Source of the DNA: SKVR01 sp964453995
GTDB lineage: Bacteria; Bacteroidota; Bacteroidia; Bacteroidales; UBA7960
Direction of reading: 5' to 3'
NCBI GenBank assembly: GCA_964453995.1
Contig: CAYVQC010000013.1
Location: forward strand, 1 to 64,000
DNA length: 64,000 nt
The translations under genes and the position numbers were made by a program. Shown here piece after piece: positions 28,158 through 37,002 of this stretch. The notes beneath the pieces are model-generated. The model was not told where the DNA came from, searched no databases, and saw nothing but the letters and a program-made list of their open reading frames with translations. Numbering within the stretch: the first letter of the stretch is position 1; each line of letters starts with the position of its first letter.

Positions 28158-29153
28158 TCAGAAAGGCTTAAACCCTATGATTTCTCTTACCTCCCTCACT
28201 GTGCGTGAAGCACTCTCCCGCGCTTTTTCAGCCCCCATACGGGCAACTTTGCTCAGATACTGATCGTCTGCCCCAATTTCAAGAATTTTTTCGCGCAGCG
28301 GTGCAGTAAACAAAATTACATCTTCGGCCAGTTGTTTTTTCATATCCCCATAACGGATTTCGCAGGTATTGTATTTCTCCTCAAAGAATTTCACGGTGTC
28401 TTCCGAAGAGACTACTTTCATGATATTGAAAAGATTTTCAATAGCCTGGGGTTTGGGTTGGTTCATCTCGGTAGGACCGCTATCGGTAACGGCACGCATT
28501 ACTTTTTTGCGAATCACAGCCGGGTCGTCGGCCAGGTAAATAGCATTGCCTTCTCCTTCTGATTTTCCCATTTTGGTGCTACCATCCAGTCCGGGAATTT
28601 TAACCAGCTCGCTGCCAAAATTAAAAGCAACCGGCTCGGGGAAGTAATCGGTTTTATATAAGCGGTTGAACCGGTTACCAAAGGTTCGTGCCATTTCCAG
28701 GTGCTGTTCCTGATCCTTGCCCACGGGTACTTTATTGGCTTTATGGATAAGAATATCGGCAGCCATCAATACGGGATAGGTAAGTAAACCCGCATTGATA
28801 TTGTCGGGTTGTTTCCTGGCCTTTTCCTTAAAAGTGGTGCAGCGTTCCAACTCCCCCATGTAAGCATTCATAGCCAGCAAAAGGTAGAGTTCAGCAACTT
28901 CGGGCACATCGCTTTGGATGTAAAGTGTTGCCACTTCGGGATCGATGCCTGCAGCCAGGTATTCTACCAGCACCTGCTTCACATTCTGGTGAAGATCTTC
29001 GGGAGTTGGGTGGGTTGTAAGCGAATGATAATCGGCAATAAAAAAGTAGCACCGATGCTCGTGCTGCATTTTGATGAAGTTTTTGATGGCACCAAAGTAA
29101 TTTCCCAGGTGCAGATTTCCGGTTGAGCGAATCCCGCTAAGTACTGTTTCCAT
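28158..29153 (-). CDS. trpS: Tryptophanyl-tRNA synthetase
   Basis: 331 residues, class I. The HIGH-type motif appears as HLGNYFG in LSGIRSTGNLHLGNYFGAIK at the N-terminus. The KMSKS-type loop appears as KMGKSEG. IADYHSLTTHPTPEDL and the tryptophan-pocket region MAADILIHKANKVPVGKDQ are also standard. Length is normal for a bacterial TrpRS. Confidence 0.97.
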   Translation of the reverse strand: METVLSGIRSTGNLHLGNYFGAIKNFIKMQHEHRCYFFIADYHSLTTHPTPEDLHQNVKQVLVEYLAAGIDPEVATLYIQSDVPEVAELYLLLAMNAYMGELERCTTFKEKARKQPDNINAGLLTYPVLMAADILIHKANKVPVGKDQEQHLEMARTFGNRFNRLYKTDYFPEPVAFNFGSELVKIPGLDGSTKMGKSEGEGNAIYLADDPAVIRKKVMRAVTDSGPTEMNQPKPQAIENLFNIMKVVSSEDTVKFFEEKYNTCEIRYGDMKKQLAEDVILFTAPLREKILEIGADDQYLSKVARMGAEKARESASRTVREVREIIGFKPF

Positions 29154-29328
29154 TGAAATAAGAGGTACGTTTTGTTATATTTTGGTTTGCTAAATTAGTT
29201 TTAGAAAATACAGAGCGCTATTGAGGGAGCAAAGATAAGGCATTTAGGCAAAACCCATTAAGGCCGCTAACGGGATTGCGGGTGGTAGCAGAAGCAGTTC
29301 TGTTACAGGTTAGCTCCTTTGCTTAACC

Positions 29329-31077
29329 TTACCTCAGATAGGTTTTGATATCCTTGATGTTGAGTTGCAATGACCGTGTGCCGTTCCACTCATTTTCTTC
29401 TACCTGGTACACAATATCAAAGTACTTTCCCCATACTACAGCATCATAGTGATGGCCCAGCTGGAAACCTATACCGTTGAAGCTGATACCGGGTTCATCA
29501 GGATGACTGACAATGACCTTAAGATGCTTTTGTCCTACTACCCTTGCTGAATTTTTATCTATTACCCCACGGGTCAGAAAAACAGGGCTCATATTACCGG
29601 GGCCGTGAGGTGCAAACTGCCGCAGGATGCGAAAAAACCTGGGAGTGATCTGGGAGAGTTTCAATTCAGCATCGATCTCAATTTCAGGTATCAGCATCCG
29701 GTCCGTAATGGTGGTGGCAACGGTTTCCTCAAAGGCTTTCCTGAAGTTATCGAGGTTTTCGGGTTTCAGGCTCAGGCCGGCGGCATATTTATGGCCTCCA
29801 AAATGGTCGAGATAATCGCTACAGGCGTCAATAGCATCATACACGTCAAAGTCTTTTACCGAACGGGCCGAACCTGTAATAACGCCATTGGATTCGGTGA
29901 GGATTACTGTGGGCCGGTAATAAGACTCGGTAAGCCTTGATGCCACAATACCAATTACCCCTTTGTGCCATTCGGGGTTGAAAAGCACGGTAGATTTGCT
30001 TTGCTGAAGCTGGGGATCTGAATCGATCATTTCAAGCGCCTGCCGGGTAATTTCAGTATCAAGGCTTCGCCGCTCGGTATTATTGTTATTGATGTTTTGG
30101 CTCAGTATGTGGGTTTCTCCCATGCGCTCGCAAAGAAGCAGCTCCACAGCGGCATTGCCGCTTTCTATGCGTCCTGCGGCATTGATGCGGGGCCCGATCA
30201 GAAACACAGCATCATTGATGGTGATCTCACGGGTAAAGATGGTTTTATCGCAGGGGTGGCTTTTTCTGATGATATTGCTGTAAAAAAGGATAGATTCGAA
30301 CCCGGCACGGGGATCAAAATTGAGCCTTTTCAGGCCGAAATAAGATAAGATCCTGTTTTCACCGGTTATGGGGACAATATCGGCGGCAATACTAACGGCA
30401 ACCAGGTCAAGAAATTTCTCCAGGTTGGCAAAAGGAAGCCGGTTTTTTTGATACCATGCCTGTGCCAGCTTAAAGCCTAAACCACATCCCGATAATTCTT
30501 TGAAGGGATACGAACAATCATCGCGCTTGGGGTCTATCACAGCCACTGCAGGAGGGAGTTCTTCTCCCGGGCGGTGGTGGTCGCAAATAATAAAATCGAT
30601 TCCTTTTTGCCTGGCATAATCAACCTGCTTTATTGCCTTGATGCCACAATCGAGTGCAATGATCAGTTTTACATTATTTTTTGCAGCCACATCAATCCCT
30701 TCCATAGAAATTCCATACCCCTCGCGGTAGCGATCGGGAATATAGAAGTCTACATGCGGGTGAAAATCTTTCAGAAAAGAATAGGTAAGTGCCACGGCAG
30801 TGGTGCCATCCACATCATAATCGCCATAAACCATGATCCTCTGGTCATGTTGTACGGCGGTTGCTATCCGTTCAACAGCTTTGTCCATATCCTTTATGAG
30901 GAAAGGATCGTGGAGATTGTCCAGGGAAGGCCGAAAGAAGTCTTTTGCTTCCACAAAATTTTTTACGCCACGCTGAACCAGCAATTGAGCAAGAACCTGG
31001 TCTATATTTAGAGCTTCTGATAGTTTTTCTGTTATTTCCTCATCGGCAAGGTCATTAATTACCCATCTTTTTTCCAT
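29329..31077 (-). CDS. recJ: Single-stranded-DNA-specific exonuclease RecJ
   Basis: 582 residues from the ATG at 31075-31077 (MEKRWVINDLADEE); the open frame continues 31 codons upstream without conserved residues. A 5'-3' ssDNA exonuclease of recombination and repair. DHH phosphoesterase motifs are visible: VYGDYDVDGTTA (motif I), LDCGIKAIKQVDYA, then ICDHHRPGEELPPAVAVIDP (motif III). The DHHA1 domain follows with FGGHKYAAGLSL, and an OB domain lies at the C-terminus. It follows atpC by about 120 bases. Confidence 0.96.
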   Translation of the reverse strand: MEKRWVINDLADEEITEKLSEALNIDQVLAQLLVQRGVKNFVEAKDFFRPSLDNLHDPFLIKDMDKAVERIATAVQHDQRIMVYGDYDVDGTTAVALTYSFLKDFHPHVDFYIPDRYREGYGISMEGIDVAAKNNVKLIIALDCGIKAIKQVDYARQKGIDFIICDHHRPGEELPPAVAVIDPKRDDCSYPFKELSGCGLGFKLAQAWYQKNRLPFANLEKFLDLVAVSIAADIVPITGENRILSYFGLKRLNFDPRAGFESILFYSNIIRKSHPCDKTIFTREITINDAVFLIGPRINAAGRIESGNAAVELLLCERMGETHILSQNINNNNTERRSLDTEITRQALEMIDSDPQLQQSKSTVLFNPEWHKGVIGIVASRLTESYYRPTVILTESNGVITGSARSVKDFDVYDAIDACSDYLDHFGGHKYAAGLSLKPENLDNFRKAFEETVATTITDRMLIPEIEIDAELKLSQITPRFFRILRQFAPHGPGNMSPVFLTRGVIDKNSARVVGQKHLKVIVSHPDEPGISFNGIGFQLGHHYDAVVWGKYFDIVYQVEENEWNGTRSLQLNIKDIKTYLR

Positions 31078-31180
31078 TCTTATTTTTAGTTTTGGTAAAG
31101 ATAATAAATCCCCTTCAAATAAGATTGGGCCAAAATGAGCCTCCACAGCCAATGTGCTGAAGTACAACAATTAAAGGCAT

Positions 31181-31201
31181 AAAAAAACCAGGCAGCTGTT
31201 T
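31181..31201 (-). terminator. Possible intrinsic terminator at the end of atpDC
   Basis: On the minus strand, AAACAG at 31201-31196 can pair with CTGGTTT after a four-base loop, with one bulged G. A run of seven U follows. The stem overlaps the atpC stop codon. It is short and imperfect. Confidence 0.38.
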
Positions 31202-31436
31202 ATTCAGTAAGCACTATGATATTATTGTCTTTGATCTCAACAATACCAGGCATAACTGCGAGGTAGAATTTATTTCTGCCTTCATCAATGATCTTGAGTT
31301 TACCCTCGTCGATTCTTGCAATAAGAGGTGCGTGGTTGTGGAGCACTTCAAAGGAGCCCATAGTGCCGGGGAATTGCACCAGCACCACTTCTCCTTCATA
31401 AATAAATTCCTGGGGTGACAATACTTTCAAATGCAT
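31200..31436 (-). CDS. atpC: ATP synthase F1 epsilon subunit (short form)
   Basis: 78 residues. Only the N-terminal beta-sandwich is present (VLSPQEFIYEGEVVLVQFPG, SFEVLHNHAPLIARIDEG); the C-terminal helical hairpin that inhibits ATP hydrolysis in E. coli (139 residues) is absent. Short epsilon chains are normal in Bacteroidota. The gene follows atpD by 12 bases. The rest of the atp operon is not in the window. Confidence 0.95.
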   Translation of the reverse strand: MHLKVLSPQEFIYEGEVVLVQFPGTMGSFEVLHNHAPLIARIDEGKLKIIDEGRNKFYLAVMPGIVEIKDNNIIVLTE

Positions 31437-31448
31437 ACGCTCCTGTTT

Positions 31449-32963
31449 TTATTTGGCAGACTCTTCTAGAATGGTTTTTCCTTTTTCGATGGCCTGTTCA
31501 ATGGTACCTACCAGGTTAAAGGCTGATTCGGGATATTGGTCCACTTCCCCATCCATGATCATTCTGAAGCCACGTAGGGTATCTTCAATAGAAACAAAGA
31601 TCCCTTTAAGTCCGGTAAACTGCTCGGCAACAAAAAAAGGCTGAGAAAGGAAACGCTGTACCCTTCGTGCCCTGCTCACTACGAGCCTGTCTTCTTCCGA
31701 TAGTTCGTCCATGCCCAAAATGGCGATGATATCCTGCAATTCTTTGTATCTCTGGAGTAGCATTTTCACATCTCGTGCAGTATTATAATGATCCCAACCT
31801 ACAATTTCGGGAGATAGGATGCGTGAGGTTGAGTCTAGCGGGTCTACGGCAGGATAAATGCCGAGCTCGAATATTTTTCTGCTGAGAACAGTTGTGGCAT
31901 CAAGATGAGAAAAAGTAGTAGCCGGGGCAGGGTCGGTAAGGTCGTCGGCAGGCACATAAACCGCCTGTACCGAGGTAATAGAGCCACGCTTAGTGGAGGT
32001 AATCCTTTCCTGCATTAATCCCATTTCTGTTGCCAATGTGGGTTGGTAACCCACGGCAGAAGGCATCCTTCCCAGCAGTGCCGATACTTCAGAGCCCGCC
32101 TGTGTAAACCGGAAAATATTGTCAATAAAGAAAAGGATATCAGACCCCGAAGCTTCATTGTCGCCATCGCGAAAATATTCTGCAATAGACAATCCTGAAA
32201 GGGCTACCCTGGCGCGGGCTCCGGGAGGTTCGTTCATCTGGCCAAAAACCAGGGTTGCCTGTGATTTGGTCAGCTCATCAAAGTCAACCTTATCCAAATC
32301 CCAGCCACCTTGCTCCATTGATTGACGAAACTCTTTTCCATAGCGTATTACATCAGACTCGATGAATTCGCGCAATAAGTCGTTTCCTTCGCGGGTACGC
32401 TCACCAACACCTGCAAAAACAGACATGCCCTGGTAGGCCTTGGCAATATTGTTGATCAATTCCTGGATAAGCACCGTTTTTCCTACACCAGCACCTCCAA
32501 ACAATCCAATTTTTCCTCCTTTGGGATAAGGGGCAAGCATATCGATAACCTTGATACCGGTATAAAGTACTTCGGTTTCTGTTTTAAGATTTTCGAACCT
32601 GGGGGCTTCATTATGAATATTATAACGCTGTTTTGTTTTCACTTCTCCAAGACCATCGATAGGGTCTCCTGTAACATTGAAAAGGCGTCCCCTGATTGAC
32701 TGGTCGGCAGGCATGGTAATAGGCCCTCCGGTTGAAACAACCTCAAGGCCACGGTAAAGCCCATCGGTAGAATCCATTGCAACAGTCCTGACCGTATCTT
32801 CGCCCATGTGTTGCTGACACTCAAGTACGATCTTTATTCCATGCTCGTTTACCACTTCCAGTGCGTCGTAAATGGCCGGCAGCTTATCGGTTGTGTCAAA
32901 TGCTACGTCTACTACCGGACCGATAACCTGAGATATTTTGCCACTAATCTTCTCTATATCCAT
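31449..32963 (-). CDS. atpD: ATP synthase F1 beta subunit
   Basis: 504 residues. Catalytic subunit of F1. The Walker A loop GGAGVGKT is at residues 156-163. The catalytic glutamate region VFAGVGERTREGNDL and the DELSEEDRLVVSRARRVQRF segment are conserved. It pairs with atpC as a two-gene unit on the minus strand. Its upstream region runs into the assembly gap, so the promoter may be incomplete in this sequence. Confidence 0.98.
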   Translation of the reverse strand: MDIEKISGKISQVIGPVVDVAFDTTDKLPAIYDALEVVNEHGIKIVLECQQHMGEDTVRTVAMDSTDGLYRGLEVVSTGGPITMPADQSIRGRLFNVTGDPIDGLGEVKTKQRYNIHNEAPRFENLKTETEVLYTGIKVIDMLAPYPKGGKIGLFGGAGVGKTVLIQELINNIAKAYQGMSVFAGVGERTREGNDLLREFIESDVIRYGKEFRQSMEQGGWDLDKVDFDELTKSQATLVFGQMNEPPGARARVALSGLSIAEYFRDGDNEASGSDILFFIDNIFRFTQAGSEVSALLGRMPSAVGYQPTLATEMGLMQERITSTKRGSITSVQAVYVPADDLTDPAPATTFSHLDATTVLSRKIFELGIYPAVDPLDSTSRILSPEIVGWDHYNTARDVKMLLQRYKELQDIIAILGMDELSEEDRLVVSRARRVQRFLSQPFFVAEQFTGLKGIFVSIEDTLRGFRMIMDGEVDQYPESAFNLVGTIEQAIEKGKTILEESAK

Positions 32964-33301
32964 AATGTAAATGTTTTATACCAAGAATGTTCGGTTTTTT
33001 TATAAGCGACAATATTAATAAAAATTAAACACAGTTAACCAAGAAAATCACTTATTTTTAAAGTGTGTTCAGNNNNNNNNNNNNNNNNNNNNNNNNNNNN
33101 NNNNNNNNNNNNNNNNNNNNNNNNNNNNNNNNNNNNNNNNNNNNNNNNNNNNNNNNNNNNNNNNNNNNNNNNTGAATGGGAAAAAGCGTTATTAACAAGT
33201 GGAAAGGGCCAAATATAAAACACTACCATTACCATATAATTTTTTAGCTTTGTATATGGTTTTCATTCCTTGAAATAAATTGTTAAGATAAAGTCAGCAA
33301 T
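32964..33301. other. Intergenic region with 100-N assembly gap
   Basis: Divergent space between atpD and the RibF-like gene. Bases 33073-33172 are exactly 100 Ns, the conventional placeholder for a join of unknown length. On the right a TAGCTTTG (33245-33252) matches the -7 consensus TAnnTTTG and may drive the RibF-like gene. No gene is seen in the remaining bases; missing sequence could hold one. Confidence 0.95.
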
Positions 33302-34153
33302 TTGAACAAATACAATTCAATAGAAGAGGTTAGTAAGATGCCGTTCAGGCATATTGTGGCAGGGGCATTTTTTCAGATGCAAAAAAAGTGCATTAAAAGG
33401 CTTCCTGAGATCAATACATTGATCAATGGTGATATTTTGTACGTAGATGTGTTTCCGGTTGATACCACCCAACAGGTACTTCTCAGCAAAGATGAGAGGG
33501 AGTTGCTGCTGAAACAACTGGGAGCCGGGCACTATATACTTGTATCGTCTGACGAATGGCCAGAGGCAGTAAAAAAACTTAAAGGTGAAAGCAACAACAG
33601 TAACGATATTTACAAGGGTCCGTTTTTTCTGAGCGGACTTACAGAAACAAGTATTGATTTTACTCTGCTGAAGCAGTTTCTTGCAAGCGCTTTCAGCGAT
33701 CCTGCCCTGTTTAACTGGTCAGATATTTTGGGCTATCAATTCCCTCTGCATGGCACAGTAGTTTATGGAAATCAGATCGGTAGAAAAATTGGTTATCCCA
33801 CCATCAATGTAAAACCTTCTGACCCGCGAAAGATCATCCCGCCCATGGGGGTTTATACTGCCATGTTGAAATACCAGGGAGCCTGGCACAGATCGATGGT
33901 AAACATTGGCATCAGGCCAACCCTGGATATGAGCAGAGTAACCATCGAAGCACATATATTTGATTTTGACCAGGAAATTTATGACCATGAAGTATTCCTT
34001 CATTTTACAGGTCGTATACGCGATGAGCTGCGCTTTCCTTCTCTTGAAAGTTTAAAAACACAGCTCGATACAGATCGCCAGAAAGCACTCAGCCAGTTGA
34101 GTGCACTCAATATACATCCCCACGAGGAGGATAGTTTTATCCTTACTGTTTAG
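33302..34153 (+). CDS. RibF-like riboflavin kinase with degenerate FAD-synthetase domain
   Basis: 283 residues against about 310 for normal RibF. The C-terminal flavokinase domain is intact: GTVVYGNQIGRKIGYPTINV (about 151-170), PPMGVYTAML, MVNIGIRPT and the catalytic-region EAHIFDFDQEIYDHEVFLHF, then GRIRDELRF. The N-terminal half keeps the outline of the FMN adenylyltransferase domain, but the nucleotide-binding GxFDGVHxGH is replaced by GAFFQMQKKC. The ISSTRIR motif is replaced by LTETSIDF, and a stretch of the domain is shortened. The start is TTG at 33302; homology to RibF N-termini begins before the first ATG at 33338. I infer a protein that can make FMN but not FAD. A normal ribF may exist elsewhere. 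Confidence 0.85.
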   Translation: MNKYNSIEEVSKMPFRHIVAGAFFQMQKKCIKRLPEINTLINGDILYVDVFPVDTTQQVLLSKDERELLLKQLGAGHYILVSSDEWPEAVKKLKGESNNSNDIYKGPFFLSGLTETSIDFTLLKQFLASAFSDPALFNWSDILGYQFPLHGTVVYGNQIGRKIGYPTINVKPSDPRKIIPPMGVYTAMLKYQGAWHRSMVNIGIRPTLDMSRVTIEAHIFDFDQEIYDHEVFLHFTGRIRDELRFPSLESLKTQLDTDRQKALSQLSALNIHPHEEDSFILTV

Positions 34154-34179
34154 GCGTCTTTTTCAGCCAGGTCAGTAAC

Positions 34180-35286
34180 ATGAAAAATGCACTGAAAAAC
34201 CTCATTATCATTATCGTTCTGATCTTATCAGGATTGTTTGTGTGGTATTTTTTTCGCATAGTTCTCTACATTATTATTGCGGTAGTTTTATCCTTGCTGG
34301 GCCAGCCAGTGGTAGATTTTCTGCAACGGCTGCACATCGGCTCTGTAAGGTTTTCTGCGGGGATGAGTGCCTTCATAACCTTATTGGTCATTATCGTTCT
34401 TTTTATGAGTTTAGTATCCTTTTTCTTTCCCCTGCTTGCATCGCAGGCAGTATTTATTTCGGAGCTCGACATGGCCACTATTACCCGTAATCTGGAAGAA
34501 CCTCTGCTCCGGATTGAGGGAATGCTTAGGGACTGGACACTTTTAAGCCCCGAAGAAACCATTGGGAGTAAGATCATCTCTGAGCTTGTTGCTATTGCCA
34601 CTTTTGAAAGGTTTTCACTGATTTTTAACTCTTTAATCAACTTCGCTGTCGAGGTTTTTTTTGGTTTTCTGGCCATTAGCTTTATAACATTTTTCTTTTT
34701 GAAGGAGAAAAACCTTTTTTCCAGCATCATAGTATATTTCACACCCGGCCCACATAAAGAAGAAGCACGCGAAATACTTGGCGAGAGTAAGGTACTACTG
34801 AGAAGATACCTGGCAGGTCTTATCACTGATCTGATAGCCGTATTTATTATGATTAGTGTTGCAATGTGGATTGTGGGGTTGCCCAATGCACTTGTCATTG
34901 GTTTTTTTGCCGGTATTCTGAATATTATTCCCTATGTGGGACCTGTTATTGCAACATTTATAGGTGTATTCCTGGGAATTTCCGTAAATCTTCATATGGA
35001 TTTTTACACCCAAATTGTGCCTATGGTTTTGGGTATTGTGGGCTCTTTTATTATTGTAAACACAATAGATGTAGGGGTATTGCAGCCCATGATCTATTCG
35101 AAAAGTGTAAAAGCACATCCTCTTGAAATATTTATTGTATTTATGGTTGCAGGTATGATTGGCGGAGTATTCGGGATGATTATCGCCATTCCTACTTACA
35201 GTGTAGTACGGATATTTGTAAAGCAATTCTTAACCAAATCCCGGCTGGTGCATAGTATAAAAGAATCGTTCAATAGCACTGATTAA
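34180..35286 (+). CDS. AI-2E family transporter (PerM/TqsA-like)
   Basis: 368 residues with about seven to eight transmembrane helices: a hydrophobic N-terminal pair (8-40), one at about 65-90, a cluster at about 155-180, and three or four near the C-terminus. The conserved C-terminal motif GIVGSFIIVNTIDVGVLQPM and the segment NIIPYVGPVIATFIGV are diagnostic of the family. Members are linked to export of autoinducer-2 or to Na+/H+ exchange; no specific substrate can be assigned. It follows the RibF-like gene by 26 bases. Confidence 0.9.
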   Translation: MKNALKNLIIIIVLILSGLFVWYFFRIVLYIIIAVVLSLLGQPVVDFLQRLHIGSVRFSAGMSAFITLLVIIVLFMSLVSFFFPLLASQAVFISELDMATITRNLEEPLLRIEGMLRDWTLLSPEETIGSKIISELVAIATFERFSLIFNSLINFAVEVFFGFLAISFITFFFLKEKNLFSSIIVYFTPGPHKEEAREILGESKVLLRRYLAGLITDLIAVFIMISVAMWIVGLPNALVIGFFAGILNIIPYVGPVIATFIGVFLGISVNLHMDFYTQIVPMVLGIVGSFIIVNTIDVGVLQPMIYSKSVKAHPLEIFIVFMVAGMIGGVFGMIIAIPTYSVVRIFVKQFLTKSRLVHSIKESFNSTD

Positions 35287-35324
35287 GCATTACCAATTTT
35301 ACTTATGTTTATTTTACTTCCTTA

Positions 35325-36320
35325 ATGATCTTCAGTACCAAGGCATATATCTGTGACAATCTGCGCATGCTGGGAAAGATAACTCCAGGGAAACTTTTGA
35401 ACTACGTTCTGAATCATCTTTCATGGCAATTTTCCTTTTTGCTGAAACGGCCATTGGTTTGGGGCAGTCCTTTTTCAGTAAATTTTGAAACTGCTGCTGT
35501 TTGCAATCTGAAATGTCCGGAATGTCTGACCGGCATTGGCCAAACGCAGAGAAATAATAAAGTTATGCCGCAGGAGTTTTTCCTTCAGAAATTAAGGTTG
35601 CACAGCGCCAGTGCATTCTATTGCAATCTTTATTTCCAGGGAGAACCATTTCTTCACCCTCAGATCTATGAAATGATCGGAGCTGCTCATCGTGAAGGTT
35701 TTTATACAGTCATTTCTACCAATGGACATTTTCTGGATGATAACACATGCCACAGGATCATTGACAATCGTCTTTCCAGGCTTATAGTTTCTCTTGATGG
35801 AATAGAAAATACTACCTATTCCCGTTACAGGGTAAATGGTTTATTTGAAAAAGTAGTGCAAGGCATAGAGACTCTGGCCAGGATCAAAGCAGAAAGAAAG
35901 GTTTCGTATCCTTACCTGGAAATACAGTTTTTGGTGAATAAAACCAATGAACATGAAGTGAAGAAGGCCCCCGGGTTTATCAAAAAACTTGGAGCTGATG
36001 CGGTGAAGTTTAAAAGCATGCAGGTATACACTTCAGCGGGGCACGAATCGTTGCTGCCTGTCAACACAAAATACAACCGATACAGCCCGCAAAACGAGAC
36101 CAAAAAAGTTACCCGGTGTTTTCGGCTGTGGAGCCATATGGTTTATACCAGCGATGGAGTTCTTGTACCCTGTTGTTATGACAAAATACCCCAGCATGGA
36201 ATATCAGGCATTGGGAATAATCTTGAAGGGCAATGGAAATCAGATCGTCTTCAGCTCTTCAGAAAAAAGTTGATAAGAGGGGAAGTTCTTCCTGAAATAT
36301 GTAGTAACTGTTTGCCGTAA
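35325..36320 (+). CDS. Radical SAM/SPASM domain protein
   Basis: 331 residues. The radical SAM cluster motif C-x3-C-x2-C is in AAVCNLKCPECLTG. GEPFLHPQIYEMI and VISTNGHFL match further SAM-binding strands of the fold. The C-terminus has the SPASM-like cysteines CFRLWSHMVYTSDGVLVPCC and ICSNC for an auxiliary iron-sulfur cluster. Such proteins modify peptides or proteins, or act in cofactor and sugar chemistry; no precursor peptide is seen nearby. An ATG 14 codons downstream (35367) is an alternative start. Confidence 0.86.
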   Translation: MIFSTKAYICDNLRMLGKITPGKLLNYVLNHLSWQFSFLLKRPLVWGSPFSVNFETAAVCNLKCPECLTGIGQTQRNNKVMPQEFFLQKLRLHSASAFYCNLYFQGEPFLHPQIYEMIGAAHREGFYTVISTNGHFLDDNTCHRIIDNRLSRLIVSLDGIENTTYSRYRVNGLFEKVVQGIETLARIKAERKVSYPYLEIQFLVNKTNEHEVKKAPGFIKKLGADAVKFKSMQVYTSAGHESLLPVNTKYNRYSPQNETKKVTRCFRLWSHMVYTSDGVLVPCCYDKIPQHGISGIGNNLEGQWKSDRLQLFRKKLIRGEVLPEICSNCLP

Positions 36321-36333
36321 AGATCTATAAAAA

Positions 36334-36355
36334 AACCGGCCCTGGCCGGTTATTT
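36334..36355. terminator. Bidirectional terminator between the radical SAM gene and frr
   Basis: Perfect 8 bp stem (AACCGGCC at 36334-36341 with GGCCGGTT at 36344-36351) lies between converging genes. An A run precedes it and a T-rich segment follows, so it can end transcripts from both sides. Confidence 0.75.
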
Positions 36356-36360
36356 GATTT

Positions 36361-36924
36361 TTATATTGTCATAATATCTTTTTCTTTGGCCTCCAGCATT
36401 TTGTCAACCTTTTGAATGAACTTGTCAGTGAGGTCCTGCATGTCGGATTCAAATTTCTTCACATCGTCTTCCGGTACCCCTTCCTTTTCCAGTTTTTTAC
36501 CGGCATCTATGGCTTCCCTTCGTGCATTCCTAATACTAACCTTGCAGTTTTCAGCTTCTGATTTTGATTTCTTTACCAGGTCCCTGCGTCTTTCCTCGGT
36601 AAGGGGTGGCACTACAATACGAATAATTGTACCATCATTTTGCGGGTTGAATCCCAGATTAGCGGCCATAATGGCTTTTTCAATGGGGGCAAGCATGCTT
36701 TTCTCCCAGGGTTGAACAACGATACTGCGGGGGTCGGGTGTATTGATGTTTGACACCTGCGACAATGGACTCATTGTGCCATAATAGTCTACCTTAACAC
36801 CTTCAAGCATCTGAGGGCTGGCTTTTCCTGCCCTGATCTTTACTAGCTCGCGCTCAAAGTGTTTAATGGCGTTGCCCATCTTTTCCTCAGCTTCTTCGTA
36901 TAAAAAGGCAATTTCTTCGCTCAT
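36361..36924 (-). CDS. frr: Ribosome recycling factor
   Basis: 187 residues, the family's usual length. Releases ribosomes from mRNA after termination with EF-G. Conserved features: AIKHFERELVKIRAGKASPQ, YYGTMSPLSQVSNINTPDPR, VVQPWEKSMLAPIEKAI and the long three-helix C-terminus. It follows pyrH on the minus strand, the common frr-pyrH association. Confidence 0.97.
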   Translation of the reverse strand: MSEEIAFLYEEAEEKMGNAIKHFERELVKIRAGKASPQMLEGVKVDYYGTMSPLSQVSNINTPDPRSIVVQPWEKSMLAPIEKAIMAANLGFNPQNDGTIIRIVVPPLTEERRRDLVKKSKSEAENCKVSIRNARREAIDAGKKLEKEGVPEDDVKKFESDMQDLTDKFIQKVDKMLEAKEKDIMTI

Positions 36925-37002
36925 GACAAGGTTGCTTATAGATTAGATATTGGATTATTGTGTGCAAAAATAACGTTTTTGGAATAAAAACAGTTAAAAG
37001 CC

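Noticed and set aside
33035..33235. Minus-strand reading frame across the N run
   Set aside because: It exists only because Ns do not contain stop codons; no real coding evidence.
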